From Burkholderia diffusa (GTDB lineage: Bacteria > Pseudomonadota > Gammaproteobacteria > Burkholderiales > Burkholderiaceae), in the NCBI RefSeq assembly GCF_902499115.1, contig NZ_CABVPN010000023.1, positions 72,461 through 136,460 of the forward strand: a DNA stretch of 64,000 nucleotides. The letters are read 5' to 3'. Position 1 is the stretch's first letter, and each line of letters begins with the position of its first letter. Of the stretch, positions 8,680-18,058 are shown one piece after another. The notes beneath the pieces were generated by a model. That model saw only the letters and a program-made list of their open reading frames with translations. It made no database searches and had not been told where the DNA came from. Position numbers and translations under genes: made by a program.

Positions 8680-9603
8680 ATGAAAGCGATCGATCTGCGC
8701 GGTTTGGTCCCGGCACCCGTTACCCCCTTCACCCGCGATGGAGCGGTGGACCACGCAGCAATTCAACGACTGGGTTCCTGGCTCGGCAGCATCGAAGGCG
8801 TTAAAGGTCTGACGGTGCTCGGCCACGCTGGCGAAGGCACGTTCATGACGCAGAAAGAACAGGCCCAAGTCATTGAAAGCTTCGTGAAGTCCGTCGATGG
8901 CAAGATCCCGGTCATCGCCGGTATCACGCTCGAAGGTACGCAAGTCGCCGTGGACGAAGCGAAGCGCGCTGTCGAGGCGGGCGCGTCGGCCGGTCTGGTG
9001 TATCCGTCGCACGGCTGGCTGCGCTTCGGCTACCAGAAGGGTGCACCGCAAGACCGCTACCGTGCGATCTACGAAGGCAGCGGCCTGCCGCTCATCCTGT
9101 TCCAGTACCCGGATGCCACCAAGGCGACCTACAACCTCGAAACGCAGCTGGAAATCGCCGCACAACCGGGCGTCTTTGCGATGAAAAACGGCGTGCGCAA
9201 TATGCGTCGCTGGGACGTTGAGATCCCCATCATCCGCCGCGAGCGCCCGGACCTGCAAATCCTGACCTGCCACGACGAGTATCTGCTCCACACGATGTTC
9301 GACGTCGACGGCGCGCTCGTCGGCTACGGCGGACTGGCTCCCGAGCCGCTCATCGAACTGATCAAGGCAGGCAAGGCGAAAGACTATCAGGCCGCGCGCG
9401 CGATCCATGATCGCCTGTTGCCGGTGACGCGCAACGTGTACCACCGTGGCTCGCACATGGAAGGCACCGTGGCACTCAAGCACGGTCTCGTGGCGCGCGG
9501 CATCCTCGAGCACGCCACGGTGCGTTCGCCGTTGCTGCCGCTCGCAGAAGGCGCGGACGTTGAAATCGCAGACGCGCTTCGTTCGGCAGGCCTCGTTGAC
9601 TGA
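8680..9603 (+). CDS. Dihydrodipicolinate synthase family (class I aldolase/dehydratase) protein
   Basis: This 307-residue DapA/NAL-superfamily protein starts at the ATG at 8680, which has a GGAGA site; the frame is open from 8593. It folds as a TIM barrel that forms a Schiff base with a 2-oxo acid. The probable Schiff-base lysine is Lys169 (FAMKNGVRN), the acid/base tyrosine Tyr143 (FQYPDATK), and the pyruvate-carboxylate loop is HAGEGTF (about residues 49-55), which differs from the usual GTTGE. It is therefore not a standard DapA. It is followed by an MFS transporter and a porin, so a catabolic aldolase or dehydratase for an imported carboxylate is likely; the substrate is unknown. Confidence 0.85.
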   Translation: MKAIDLRGLVPAPVTPFTRDGAVDHAAIQRLGSWLGSIEGVKGLTVLGHAGEGTFMTQKEQAQVIESFVKSVDGKIPVIAGITLEGTQVAVDEAKRAVEAGASAGLVYPSHGWLRFGYQKGAPQDRYRAIYEGSGLPLILFQYPDATKATYNLETQLEIAAQPGVFAMKNGVRNMRRWDVEIPIIRRERPDLQILTCHDEYLLHTMFDVDGALVGYGGLAPEPLIELIKAGKAKDYQAARAIHDRLLPVTRNVYHRGSHMEGTVALKHGLVARGILEHATVRSPLLPLAEGADVEIADALRSAGLVD

Positions 9604-9840
9604 CGCAGGCGCGGCGCATTCATAGCCGTTATGACGCTAGCGAAGCGCCGCCCCGCTTCGCTATCAGCGCTGAGCACCAACAGCGACCCGCGAGACTCAT
9701 TTCGCTCGTCGCCATAACAGGATCGGGAAACGACCGCAAAAAGCACCGACTTCGCGAAAAAACACGAAAGGAACGCGAACGGTGCTTCAAAACAAGAAGA
9801 AAACCGAAGGCCCATAAAATGCAGCTATTCAGGAGACAGC

Positions 9841-11283
9841 ATGAATACCCCTTCGACCGCCTACGGCGTCGGCCCTGGTCAATCCCTGAGCGAAACGCGT
9901 CCCGTGAGCGAGCAACTGCGTGCTGCGAACCTGCTGTTCCGCATCGAAAACGTGCCGTTCTGCAAGTGGCACACCAAAGCACGTATCGTCATGGGCAGCG
10001 CGACGCTCTTTGACGCATTCGACGCACTTTCGCTTGCTTTTGTCCTGCCTGTACTGCTGGGGCTTTGGCATCTTTCTCCGGGCCAGATCGGCGTGCTGAT
10101 CGCCTCCGGCTATCTTGGCCAGGTCGTAGGCGCGTTGGTCTTCGGTTGGCTTGCCGAGCGCTTGGGGCGTGTGCCGAGCGCCACAATCACTGTGGGCGTC
10201 ATGTCAGCCATGAGCGTGGTATGCGCCTTCGCCGGCAGCTTCCATATGCTGTTTCTGATGCGCTTCCTGCAGGGCATCGGCGTGGGAGGAGAAGTGCCCG
10301 TGGCCGCCACGTACATCAACGAGCTGTCTCAAGCGCATGGCCGGGGGCGTTTCTTCATTCTGTACGAACTCATTTTCCCGTTGGGTCTGCTCGCGGCAGC
10401 GCAGCTCGGTGCGTTCATTGTCCCCACCTTCGGTTGGGAATATATGTTCCTGATCGGGGGGATTCCTGGCATCGTCGTAGCGATCCTGATCGCACGCCTT
10501 CCGGAATCGCCGCGGTGGCTCATATCACGTGGTCGTTTCGATAAAGCTGAACGCATCATCGAGCGGCTAGAGTCAAGCACGACGAAGCGCAACCTTGATA
10601 CGCAGACGCAGAAGGCCGAGGTCGACGAGCGCGTGGTGGGCCTGCTGAACGGTCTCCAGTCCAGGCAGAAAGGAACTTGGAAAGAACTCTTCTCGCCGTT
10701 TTACCGAGGACGCACCATCGTCGTGTGGTTACTTTGGGCGAGTTCCTATTTCGTGGCCAATGGCATCAACAACTGGCTGCCAAGCCTCTACAAGACGGTC
10801 TACCATCTGTCGCTGCAAGAGTCGCTTCATATGGCGTCCATCTCGAACGTCCTGAGCACATGCGGGGTGCTTGCTTGCGCGTTGCTGATTGATCGGGTAG
10901 GGCGCCGCCGCTGGGCCATGGCCTGCTTCATCGTCAGTGGAATCCTGCTCGCCACTCTGGGCATTCATGGCGCAGGCAGCGCATGGTCCGTGATGTTCCT
11001 GGGTTCGTCGGCCTACGCTGTGATGGCGACCACGACTGTACTTCTGTACCTGTACACCCCTGAAATCTATCCGACCCGCATGCGTGCGATCGGTACTGGT
11101 CTCGCAACGTCCTGGCTGCGAGCCGCTTCTGCTGCCGCGCCCGCGATCGTCGGCGTCGTATTGACCGGGAAAGGCATCGCTGCGGTATTCATCATGTTTG
11201 CCGTGGTCAGTGTTGTGGGCTTCTTCGTCGCCACACGAATGGTGGAGACGACCAATCGCGCGCTCGAAGAGATTTCCCCGTAA
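9841..11283 (+). CDS. MFS transporter (sugar/aromatic acid type)
   Basis: This 480-residue inner-membrane transporter has about 12 hydrophobic segments. Recognisable MFS motifs are GWLAERLGRVPS (the loop 2-3 motif) and RLPESPRWLISRGRFDKAERI after segment 6, as in the sugar/niacin transporter branch. The second half has DRVGRRRWAM and YLYTPEIYPTRMRAIGTG, typical of that branch. AGGAGA sits 6 bases before the ATG. It probably imports the substrate of the aldolase encoded upstream; the N-terminus is about 50 residues longer than average before the first membrane segment. Confidence 0.9.
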   Translation: MNTPSTAYGVGPGQSLSETRPVSEQLRAANLLFRIENVPFCKWHTKARIVMGSATLFDAFDALSLAFVLPVLLGLWHLSPGQIGVLIASGYLGQVVGALVFGWLAERLGRVPSATITVGVMSAMSVVCAFAGSFHMLFLMRFLQGIGVGGEVPVAATYINELSQAHGRGRFFILYELIFPLGLLAAAQLGAFIVPTFGWEYMFLIGGIPGIVVAILIARLPESPRWLISRGRFDKAERIIERLESSTTKRNLDTQTQKAEVDERVVGLLNGLQSRQKGTWKELFSPFYRGRTIVVWLLWASSYFVANGINNWLPSLYKTVYHLSLQESLHMASISNVLSTCGVLACALLIDRVGRRRWAMACFIVSGILLATLGIHGAGSAWSVMFLGSSAYAVMATTTVLLYLYTPEIYPTRMRAIGTGLATSWLRAASAAAPAIVGVVLTGKGIAAVFIMFAVVSVVGFFVATRMVETTNRALEEISP

Positions 11284-11299
11284 CCACTTGCATCATGAC

Positions 11300-11335
11300 G
11301 GCTCCTTCTCCTGGGATGACTCAGGGGAAGGAGCC
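11300..11335 (+). terminator. Strong hairpin after the MFS gene (no U-tract)
   Basis: GGCTCCTTC at 11300-11308 pairs perfectly with GAAGGAGCC at 11327-11335, with three further pairs inside. It begins 17 bases after the MFS stop. No run of T follows, so it may be a processing or stability element, or a weak terminator, between the MFS gene and the porin gene. Confidence 0.5.
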
Positions 11336-11470
11336 CCCTCACTCGTCACACCGTTAGCTTCAGCGACATGCTAGCAAGAAGCGTCATTGCTTCAAAGGCT
11401 ATCCATCAGTACTACTACGGGATGCCACAAGAAGAAGTCGTTCACAAGAATATGAATGGAGACAACCGAA

Positions 11471-12544
11471 ATGGAAAAGACAAATCGGGTCAAGGTCCGG
11501 CTTCGTGCGCGGAAAGTTGTAGGTACGCTTGGGATGACGGCAATTTTCGGTTCAGCTCTGGCATTGACGCCTGACGATGCACACGCAGATAGCGGCTCGC
11601 AGGTCCAGCTTTATGGGCTCGTTGGTACCTACGTCGGGAGTGTCAAACGTAGCGACACGCCTCAGTCTGCGGTACTGATGGGGAGCGGAGGACTGACCAC
11701 TTCGTTCTGGGGCGTCCGCGGCAAGGAAGACCTCGGCGGCGGCCTCAGCGCCATCTTTGCCCTTGAGAGCTTTTTCCAGCCGCAAAACGGCGCGCAGGGC
11801 CGCAACGCGACAGACCCGTTCTGGTCGCGCAATGCCTACGTGGGCTTTAACGGGGATTTCGGCCAGGTGACCTTCGGGCGGCAGCGGAACCCGACCTATA
11901 CAGCAGAATCCCTCGTCAATCCATTCGGATCATCAGTCGTCTTTTCACCGCTCGTCGTCCAGACGTTCGTGGCCAATTATGGCGGCACGATCATCGGCGA
12001 CACGGTGTGGAATAACACCGCCAAATACACGACCCCAAACTTCAAGGGTTTCGGCGCGACAGTCATCTACGGCCTTGGCGGCGTTGCGGGTTCGCCTGGC
12101 ATCGGTAACCTCGGGGTTCACTTGACTTATCAAGGGCACGGTCTCACGGCCGTGCTGTCCGGCCAGCGCGTGCGGTATACCGCAGCAGGGCCGCTCGGCG
12201 CGCAGTACGCATATCTCGCGGGTGCAGCCTACGACTTCAAGCTCGTGACGCTCTACGGGGCCTGGGCGATGACAAGTGACGTGAGTACGCCGACAGGCAG
12301 CCACACGTACGAAGCAGGGTTGTCGATCCCTTTCTCACCGGCCGACTTCCTGCTTGCAGAGTGGGCACGTACGCAACGGTCCGGACCTACTCATGCGACC
12401 AACAGCTTTCGCAACACCGCCTCTCTCGGTTACGACCACCTGCTCTCCAAACGGACGGACATTTACGCGATTTACACTTACGACAAGCTGAGCGCCCGTC
12501 CCACCGGCAATACGTTTGCGGTCGGCGTTCGTCATACGTTCTAA
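11471..12544 (+). CDS. Outer-membrane porin, Gram-negative type (Porin_4 family)
   Basis: This 357-residue porin starts at the ATG at 11471; another in-frame ATG lies at 11456, but GGAGA is 8 bases before 11471. A signal peptide (residues about 1-40) ends near ALTPDDAHADSG. The mature part begins SQVQLYGLVGTYVGS and contains FWGVRGKEDLGGGLSAIFALE and VGFNGDFGQVTFGRQ, all typical betaproteobacterial porin strands, and it ends with the aromatic C-terminal VGVRHTF. It follows the aldolase and MFS genes and probably supplies outer-membrane entry for the same substrate. Confidence 0.92.
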   Translation: MEKTNRVKVRLRARKVVGTLGMTAIFGSALALTPDDAHADSGSQVQLYGLVGTYVGSVKRSDTPQSAVLMGSGGLTTSFWGVRGKEDLGGGLSAIFALESFFQPQNGAQGRNATDPFWSRNAYVGFNGDFGQVTFGRQRNPTYTAESLVNPFGSSVVFSPLVVQTFVANYGGTIIGDTVWNNTAKYTTPNFKGFGATVIYGLGGVAGSPGIGNLGVHLTYQGHGLTAVLSGQRVRYTAAGPLGAQYAYLAGAAYDFKLVTLYGAWAMTSDVSTPTGSHTYEAGLSIPFSPADFLLAEWARTQRSGPTHATNSFRNTASLGYDHLLSKRTDIYAIYTYDKLSARPTGNTFAVGVRHTF

Positions 12545-12787
12545 CTCCGAACCCAGTCTGCATTACCCGCAAGATTGGACTCAGCGCACCATTCCACCCG
12601 GTCCGTGAGACGTTCGGGAGGAGAGAGCCGCTTTGATGAGCCTGCTCTGGGATGCGGTGTGCTTGGTGCGCACCAACTCTGCCGGCCAATGCCGCTTGTA
12701 CTCTCGAAAGCGGCCGTTTTCATTACGTGAGCCTGAACGGCAACTCCGGGTCGGCAAGCGACGTCCACGGAAATCCACGAAGAACCA

Positions 12788-12811
12788 TAAAAAAGCCCGC
12801 CGAAGCGGGCA
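12788..12811 (-). terminator. Rho-independent terminator of the beta-galactoside operon
   Basis: On the minus strand GCCCGC-TTCG-GCGGGC is followed by TTTTTT. The stem is 6 base pairs with a stable UUCG loop. It lies 56 bases past the stop of the last permease gene (12867) and ends the minus-strand sugar transport operon. Confidence 0.85.
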
Positions 12812-12866
12812 ATCCTCTCGATGAAGAGGGGGAGATCCGAATCCGCGATCGGCGGTCAGGGCGCGT

Positions 12867-13718
12867 TCACCCTTTGGTCGCCCCGAACGTCAGCCCCGCG
12901 ACGAAATGCTTCTGCATCGCGAAGAACATCGCGACCGACGGCAACGCAGCGAGAATCGACCCGGCCGAGACAAGGTTCCACGACGTCGTCCATTGCCCCT
13001 TCAGCGCCGCGACCCCCGCCGTGATCGGCGCGGCCTCGTCGCCTTGCGTGAGACACAGCGCCCAGAAGTAATCGTTCCACACGAACGTGAACACGAGAAT
13101 CGCAAGCGCGGCCAACGCCGGCCGGATCAACGGCAACACGATCCGCCAGAACACCGTCCACTCGCCGGCCCCTTCGATCCGTGCCGCCTCGATCAGCTCG
13201 AACGGCAACTGCTTGATGAAATTCCGCAGAAACAGCGTGCAGAACCCCGTCTGAAACGCGACGTGAAAGAGAATCAACGCCTCGACCGTATTGAATACTC
13301 CAAGCCTGAGCGACAAATCACGCACGGGAATCATCAACACCTGCACGGGCACGAAATTCCCCGCGACGAACGTCCCGAACAACGCGGTATTCCCGCGAAA
13401 CCGGTAAGTCGCCAGCGCGAACCCGGCCATCGCGGCAAGCGCGATCGACCCGAGCACCGACGGCACCGTGATCTGCACGCTGTTCCAGAAGTAATGCAGC
13501 ATCGGCGACGTGGTCAGCGCGTCGCGATAGTTCTCGATCATCGAGAAGTGCCGCGGCCAGCCCCAGTAGTGACCTTCGACCAGTTCCTCGGTCGAGCGCA
13601 CCGACGTGACGAACACCGCGATCATCGGCAGCAGCCAGATCAGCAGCGCAACGGGCAGCGACAACTTGTACAGCCTGCGCGAGACAGGCTTCCATTGAGC
13701 AACGGGAGTCGGAAACAT
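12867..13718 (-). CDS. Carbohydrate ABC transporter permease, MalG type
   Basis: This inner-membrane permease has about 283 residues and six hydrophobic segments. It carries the cytoplasmic EAA loop EAARIEGAGEWTVFWRIVLP followed by LIRPALAALAI, which contacts the ATPase, and the MalG-like end FVAGLTFGATKG. The chosen ATG at 13718 has GGTGG 5 bases upstream; an in-frame GTG at 13727 is the alternative. It lies 17 bases after the partner permease and is the last gene of a five-gene minus-strand operon with ATPase, beta-galactosidase and binding protein. Confidence 0.9.
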   Translation of the reverse strand: MFPTPVAQWKPVSRRLYKLSLPVALLIWLLPMIAVFVTSVRSTEELVEGHYWGWPRHFSMIENYRDALTTSPMLHYFWNSVQITVPSVLGSIALAAMAGFALATYRFRGNTALFGTFVAGNFVPVQVLMIPVRDLSLRLGVFNTVEALILFHVAFQTGFCTLFLRNFIKQLPFELIEAARIEGAGEWTVFWRIVLPLIRPALAALAILVFTFVWNDYFWALCLTQGDEAAPITAGVAALKGQWTTSWNLVSAGSILAALPSVAMFFAMQKHFVAGLTFGATKG

Positions 13719-13735
13719 GATGGCCACCGGTCAGG

Positions 13736-14680
13736 TTATTGCTCGTTGCGCAGCATGCGGCGCAACTGGAACACGATGTAGACGAGCATGATCGCGAACA
13801 GCACGACCGCGATCGACGCGGAATAGCCGAGCCGGTAGTACTTGATCGCCTGGTCGTACATGTAATACGCGAGCACGGTCGAGCTCTCGAACGGGCCGCC
13901 GCTCGTCATCACCGAGATCAGGTCGAAGCTGCGCAACGCGCCGATCACCGTGACGACGATCGCCATGAACGTGGTCGGCCGCAACTGCGGCAGCACCACG
14001 TGCCACAACAGCGCGAAGCCGCGCGCGCCTTCCATCCGCGCGGCTTCGATCTGCTCCGGGTTCACCGACGTGAGGCCGGTGAGGTACAGGATCATGCAGT
14101 ACGCGGTTTGCGGCCACAGCGCGGCGAACACGATGCCGAACGTCGCATAGCGCGCATCGCCGAGCACCGGGATGCCGTGTCCGGCGATCAGCGCGAGCAG
14201 CCCGAAGGTCGGATCGTAGAACCACGAGAAGATCAGGCCGACGACCACGCCGGACAACACGAACGGTGCGAAGAACAGCGACTTCACGAGCCGGATGCCG
14301 GCGACCGCCTGGTTCAGGTACAGCGCGAGCGCGAGGCCGAGCGGCGGCGCGAGCATGAACAGCGCGAGCCAGATCACGTTGTTGCGCAGCGCGGTGTAGA
14401 ACGTCGGCGCGTGCAGCAGCTCGGCGTAGTTCGCGAGACCAACGAACGTGCGCTCGGTCATCCCGTCCCAGTTGCAGAGGCTCAGCCACAGCGTGGACAG
14501 GATCGGCCAGACCACATAGACGGCAACCATTGCGCACGCGGGCGCCAGAAAGAACCACGCGGCGCGCCGTTGCCGCCGCGCGGTTGGCGACGGCCGGCGC
14601 GCGCGCAGTGCGGCGGGCGACCTGCCGGCCGGCGGCGCGGCAGGCGTTTCGACGGGTCTGGACGTGATCGGACTGGACAC
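13736..14680 (-). CDS. Carbohydrate ABC transporter permease, MalF type
   Basis: This is the second membrane subunit, about 314 residues from a GTG at 14680. That start has a perfect AGGAGG at a 6-base distance; an upstream ATG at 14710 is the alternative. After a basic, proline-rich cytoplasmic N-terminus come six hydrophobic segments and the EAA loop EAARMEGARGFALLWHVVLP. SFDLISVMTSGGPFESSTVL near the C-terminus is characteristic of sugar permeases of the MalF/UgpA group. It pairs with the downstream MalG-type permease. Confidence 0.92.
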   Translation of the reverse strand: MSSPITSRPVETPAAPPAGRSPAALRARRPSPTARRQRRAAWFFLAPACAMVAVYVVWPILSTLWLSLCNWDGMTERTFVGLANYAELLHAPTFYTALRNNVIWLALFMLAPPLGLALALYLNQAVAGIRLVKSLFFAPFVLSGVVVGLIFSWFYDPTFGLLALIAGHGIPVLGDARYATFGIVFAALWPQTAYCMILYLTGLTSVNPEQIEAARMEGARGFALLWHVVLPQLRPTTFMAIVVTVIGALRSFDLISVMTSGGPFESSTVLAYYMYDQAIKYYRLGYSASIAVVLFAIMLVYIVFQLRRMLRNEQ

Positions 14681-14734
14681 GGCAAGCCTCCTGGGCGGAC
14701 GCGGCGGCACTGTGCCGCCGCAGGGGTCACGCGG

Positions 14735-15994
14735 TTACTTCTTGTAGATCCGCTTGCGGGTCTGCTCGAGCTGCGCGAGCACGGTATCGAGCTGCGCGGG
14801 ATTGGCAAGGAACTGCTGCATCCCCTTCATCCCTTCGTCGGCCATTTCCTTCGTCATGTCGCGGTCGTAGAACTGCGCGACGCCGCCCCGCGTGTCGGCG
14901 AGGATCCGGAAGCCGATCCGCGAGATCGGATCGGCCGGCTCCGGCGACTTGCTGTTGGCCGACAGCGAGCCGAGCCCTTCCGCGAGCTTCGCGCCCATTT
15001 CAGGCGTTTCGACGAACGCGAGGAACGTGTGCGCGTCGGCCTTGTTCTTCGCCTTGGTCGGGATGTGCAGCGATTCGACCGGGCCATCCTCGGCGGTCGG
15101 CACCTTCGGGTCGATGATCGGGAAGCGGTAATAGCCCATTTCCTGCTTCACGTTCGGCGGAAAGCCCGCGGCGATGAAGGTGCCCATCAGCATCATCGCG
15201 GCCTTGCCCTGGAACAGGAACGGCTGCGCGCCGTCGAGATCGTAGGACAGCGCGTTGTCGATGAAATAACCCGAATCGATCAGCGATTTCCACGTCGTGT
15301 AGACCTTCTTCACGCGCGGGTCGGTGTACGGCACGTCGCCGGCCATCAACTGCTGGTGGAACGCATTGCCGTTCAGGCGCAGGTCGAGATAGTCGAACCA
15401 GCCGGCGAGGGTCCATGCGTCGCGGCCGCCGACCGCGATCGGCGTGATGCCGGCCGCCTTCAGCTTCTTGCACGCATCGAGAAACTGGTCCCACGTCTTC
15501 GGCTCGTCGGCGATGCCGACCTTGCGGAACAGGTCCTTGCGGTAGAACAGCCCCCACGAGTAATAGACGGTCGGCGCCGCGTACTGCTTGCCGTTGTACG
15601 ACGATGCGTCGCGCGTCGACGCGTACATCGCGCCCCAGCCGTTCTTCGCCCAGTCGCCGCTCAGGTCCTCGAACAGCCCGCGCTTCGCGTAGTACGCCAT
15701 CCGCTCGCCCGCGTGCCAGTTCACGACGTCGGGTGCGACGGTCGTGAGCCACGCGGGAAGCTGCACCTTGTACGCTTCCTCGTCGACGAAGGTGGGCTTC
15801 ACCTCGATGTCAGGATGGGCCTTGTGGAACGCCTCGAGCGTCGACTGCCAGACCGCACGCTGGCTGGCGCCCTTGAACGCGATGTTGATCGTCAGCGTGC
15901 CGGCATCGGCGGGCGCCGTCGTGCCGAGCGATGCCAGTGCGACAGCGGCGGCCGTGGCGAGCCGGGTGGCGACGCGAAGGGGGCGATGTGTCAT
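14735..15994 (-). CDS. Sugar ABC transporter periplasmic binding protein
   Basis: This 419-residue extracellular solute-binding protein of family 1 has a signal peptide ending near PADAG (about residue 32). The mature domain shows ERMAYYAKRGLFEDLS and YSWGLFYRKDLFRKVGI, then FLFQGKAAMMLMGTF, the usual landmarks of oligosaccharide and disaccharide binders. It is encoded between the beta-galactosidase and the two permeases, so a galactoside ligand is likely. The C-terminus is rich in lysine and arginine (RKRIYKK). Confidence 0.92.
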   Translation of the reverse strand: MTHRPLRVATRLATAAAVALASLGTTAPADAGTLTINIAFKGASQRAVWQSTLEAFHKAHPDIEVKPTFVDEEAYKVQLPAWLTTVAPDVVNWHAGERMAYYAKRGLFEDLSGDWAKNGWGAMYASTRDASSYNGKQYAAPTVYYSWGLFYRKDLFRKVGIADEPKTWDQFLDACKKLKAAGITPIAVGGRDAWTLAGWFDYLDLRLNGNAFHQQLMAGDVPYTDPRVKKVYTTWKSLIDSGYFIDNALSYDLDGAQPFLFQGKAAMMLMGTFIAAGFPPNVKQEMGYYRFPIIDPKVPTAEDGPVESLHIPTKAKNKADAHTFLAFVETPEMGAKLAEGLGSLSANSKSPEPADPISRIGFRILADTRGGVAQFYDRDMTKEMADEGMKGMQQFLANPAQLDTVLAQLEQTRKRIYKK

Positions 15995-16057
15995 ACGTGT
16001 CTCCTGTTCTGGGTGTCGTTGTGCGTCACCGGCGCATCGTGACGCCGGTGACGGTTG

Positions 16058-18049
16058 TTACGAACGGCTTCGATACGCGGCCACGTCCTGCGGCCCAACG
16101 TGCGCCGTGCCGAGCACGAACGCGGACGGCGGCACCGCGTCGATCGTGTGCGGCGCGTCGCCATAGTTGAAAACGTAGGTCAGGCCGCCGCGCCGGCTCA
16201 CGCGCACGCCGTCGCCGAGCGGCGTCGGTGTCAGGCCGGCTTCGGCCGCGACATCGGCGAACAGCCGGACGGTGGTCGCATCGTCGAACAGCGCGGCCCA
16301 GTAGTGCAGCGTGCCGTGCGACACGCAGGCCGGATGGCCGTCGGCGAAGCGCGCACGCACGACGCTGCGTGCGTCGTCGTGAAGCTCGACGAAGTCACGC
16401 CAGTGGCGTGCCTCGCCAGCGAGCGGCGAGCCGTCGCGCAGCGTGCCGTCGATCCGCTCGGTCACGTTCGGCCGCAGCGATTCGACGCGCCATACGCGCA
16501 TTGGCAGGATCGAGGCGAGCGGGCCGGGCGGCAGCGTCGGCGGAATCTGCAGGTCGATGGTCTTCGAACCGGTGCGCGGGCCGAACACCGCGTGCGCGCC
16601 CGACGCGGCGAGCCGCGCCGCGAAGTCGTCCGGCACGATCGGCAGCGGCGGCACGACGACAAGCCGGTAGCCGTCGAGCGGGGCGTGTGCCGACACGATG
16701 TCGACATCGAGGCCGAGCGAGCGCAGCGCCGAGTAGTACTCGAATGCGAAACGCGGGTAGTGGAAATCGGCGCCTTGCGGCTGCACTTCGAGCAGCCACT
16801 TCGCTTCGTAGTCGAACACGAGCGCGACGGGCGCACGCACGGCCCCGTTCGCATCGGCATCCGCGCCGGCGCCGAGCACCGCGGCGATTTCATGCGCGAC
16901 CCGTTGCGCCTCGCGGCCGCCTTCGTCGAGCTTGTCGTCGGGCGTGTGCAGGCCCGCGTGCATCTGCTCCTGCGCGAACGGCGCCTGGCGCCAGCGGAAG
17001 TACGACACGCAGCCGGCGCCGTGCGCGAACGCCTCCCAGCTCCACAGGCGCACCATGCCCGGCAGCGGCGCGGGGTTCCAATGCGCCCAGTTCACGGGCC
17101 CCGGTTGCTGCTCCATCACCCAGAACGGCAGCTTCGACATGCCGCGATAGAGGTCGTGATTGAACGACGCGAAATCCGGGTGGCCGGTGCGCAGCCAGCG
17201 CGCCTTCACGTCGGGCGCGAACCATTGCTCCTCGAGCGCGCCGAGCGGGTAGCTGTCCCACGTCGCGACGTCGAGGTCGCGCGCGACTTCGTAGTGGTCG
17301 AACTCGGTGAAGAGCTGCATGAAGTTGTGCGCGACGGCGCGGCCCGGCGAATGCGCGCGGATCACGTCGACCTGCATCCGGTGATAGCGTGCGACTTCGT
17401 CCGACGCGAAGCGCCGGTAGTCGAGGCGGTGCGACGGATGCGCTTCGGTCACGGTGCCGACCGGCGCGTCGACTTCGTCGAAGTGGCGATACTCCATGCT
17501 CCAGAACACGGTGCCCCACGCGCGGTTCAGCGCGTCGATCGTCCCGTAGCGCGCCTTCAGCCATTCGCGGAAGCGCAGGAGCGCGGCCGGCGAGTAGCTG
17601 ACGACCGTCTGGTGGCAGCCGAGTTCGTTGTCGGTCTGCCAGTAGCGCACGGCCGGATGGCGGCCGTAGCGTTCGGCCACCGCGGTGCAGATCCGGCGCG
17701 ACGCTTCCAGATAGGTCGGCGACGAGAAGTCGTAATGGCGGCGCGAGCCGAACTTGCGCGGCAGGCCGTCCGCGCCGATCGCGAGGATCTCGGGATGACG
17801 GTCGACGAGCCACTTCGGCGGCGTCGCGGTGGGCGTGCACATCACGATCTCGAGCCCGGCCGCGCCGAGCACGTCGACCGCGCGATCGAGCCAGCCCCAG
17901 TCGAATTCGCCGGGCGACGGCTCGATGCGGCTCCACGCGAATTCGGCGATCCGCACCTGCGCGATGCCGAGTGCCTTCATCCGGCGGGCGTCGCCGTCCC
18001 ACATCGATTCCGGCCAGTGTTCCGGGTAGTAACAGACTCCGAGGCGCAT
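16058..18049 (-). CDS. Beta-galactosidase, glycoside hydrolase family 42
   Basis: This 663-residue GH42 enzyme hydrolyses terminal beta-D-galactosides with retention. The N-terminal TIM barrel starts MRLGVCYYPEHWP. The acid/base glutamate is Glu142 (QTDNELGCH) and the nucleophile Glu313 (FWVMEQQPGPVNW). A trimerisation-type domain (about residues 390-590) and a small beta domain follow. There is no signal peptide, so it acts in the cytoplasm on an imported galactoside. It sits 8 bases after the ATPase gene in the same operon. The cysteines of the usual zinc site in some GH42 enzymes are not obvious here. Confidence 0.93.
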   Translation of the reverse strand: MRLGVCYYPEHWPESMWDGDARRMKALGIAQVRIAEFAWSRIEPSPGEFDWGWLDRAVDVLGAAGLEIVMCTPTATPPKWLVDRHPEILAIGADGLPRKFGSRRHYDFSSPTYLEASRRICTAVAERYGRHPAVRYWQTDNELGCHQTVVSYSPAALLRFREWLKARYGTIDALNRAWGTVFWSMEYRHFDEVDAPVGTVTEAHPSHRLDYRRFASDEVARYHRMQVDVIRAHSPGRAVAHNFMQLFTEFDHYEVARDLDVATWDSYPLGALEEQWFAPDVKARWLRTGHPDFASFNHDLYRGMSKLPFWVMEQQPGPVNWAHWNPAPLPGMVRLWSWEAFAHGAGCVSYFRWRQAPFAQEQMHAGLHTPDDKLDEGGREAQRVAHEIAAVLGAGADADANGAVRAPVALVFDYEAKWLLEVQPQGADFHYPRFAFEYYSALRSLGLDVDIVSAHAPLDGYRLVVVPPLPIVPDDFAARLAASGAHAVFGPRTGSKTIDLQIPPTLPPGPLASILPMRVWRVESLRPNVTERIDGTLRDGSPLAGEARHWRDFVELHDDARSVVRARFADGHPACVSHGTLHYWAALFDDATTVRLFADVAAEAGLTPTPLGDGVRVSRRGGLTYVFNYGDAPHTIDAVPPSAFVLGTAHVGPQDVAAYRSRS

Positions 18050-18058
18050 GCCCGATCC

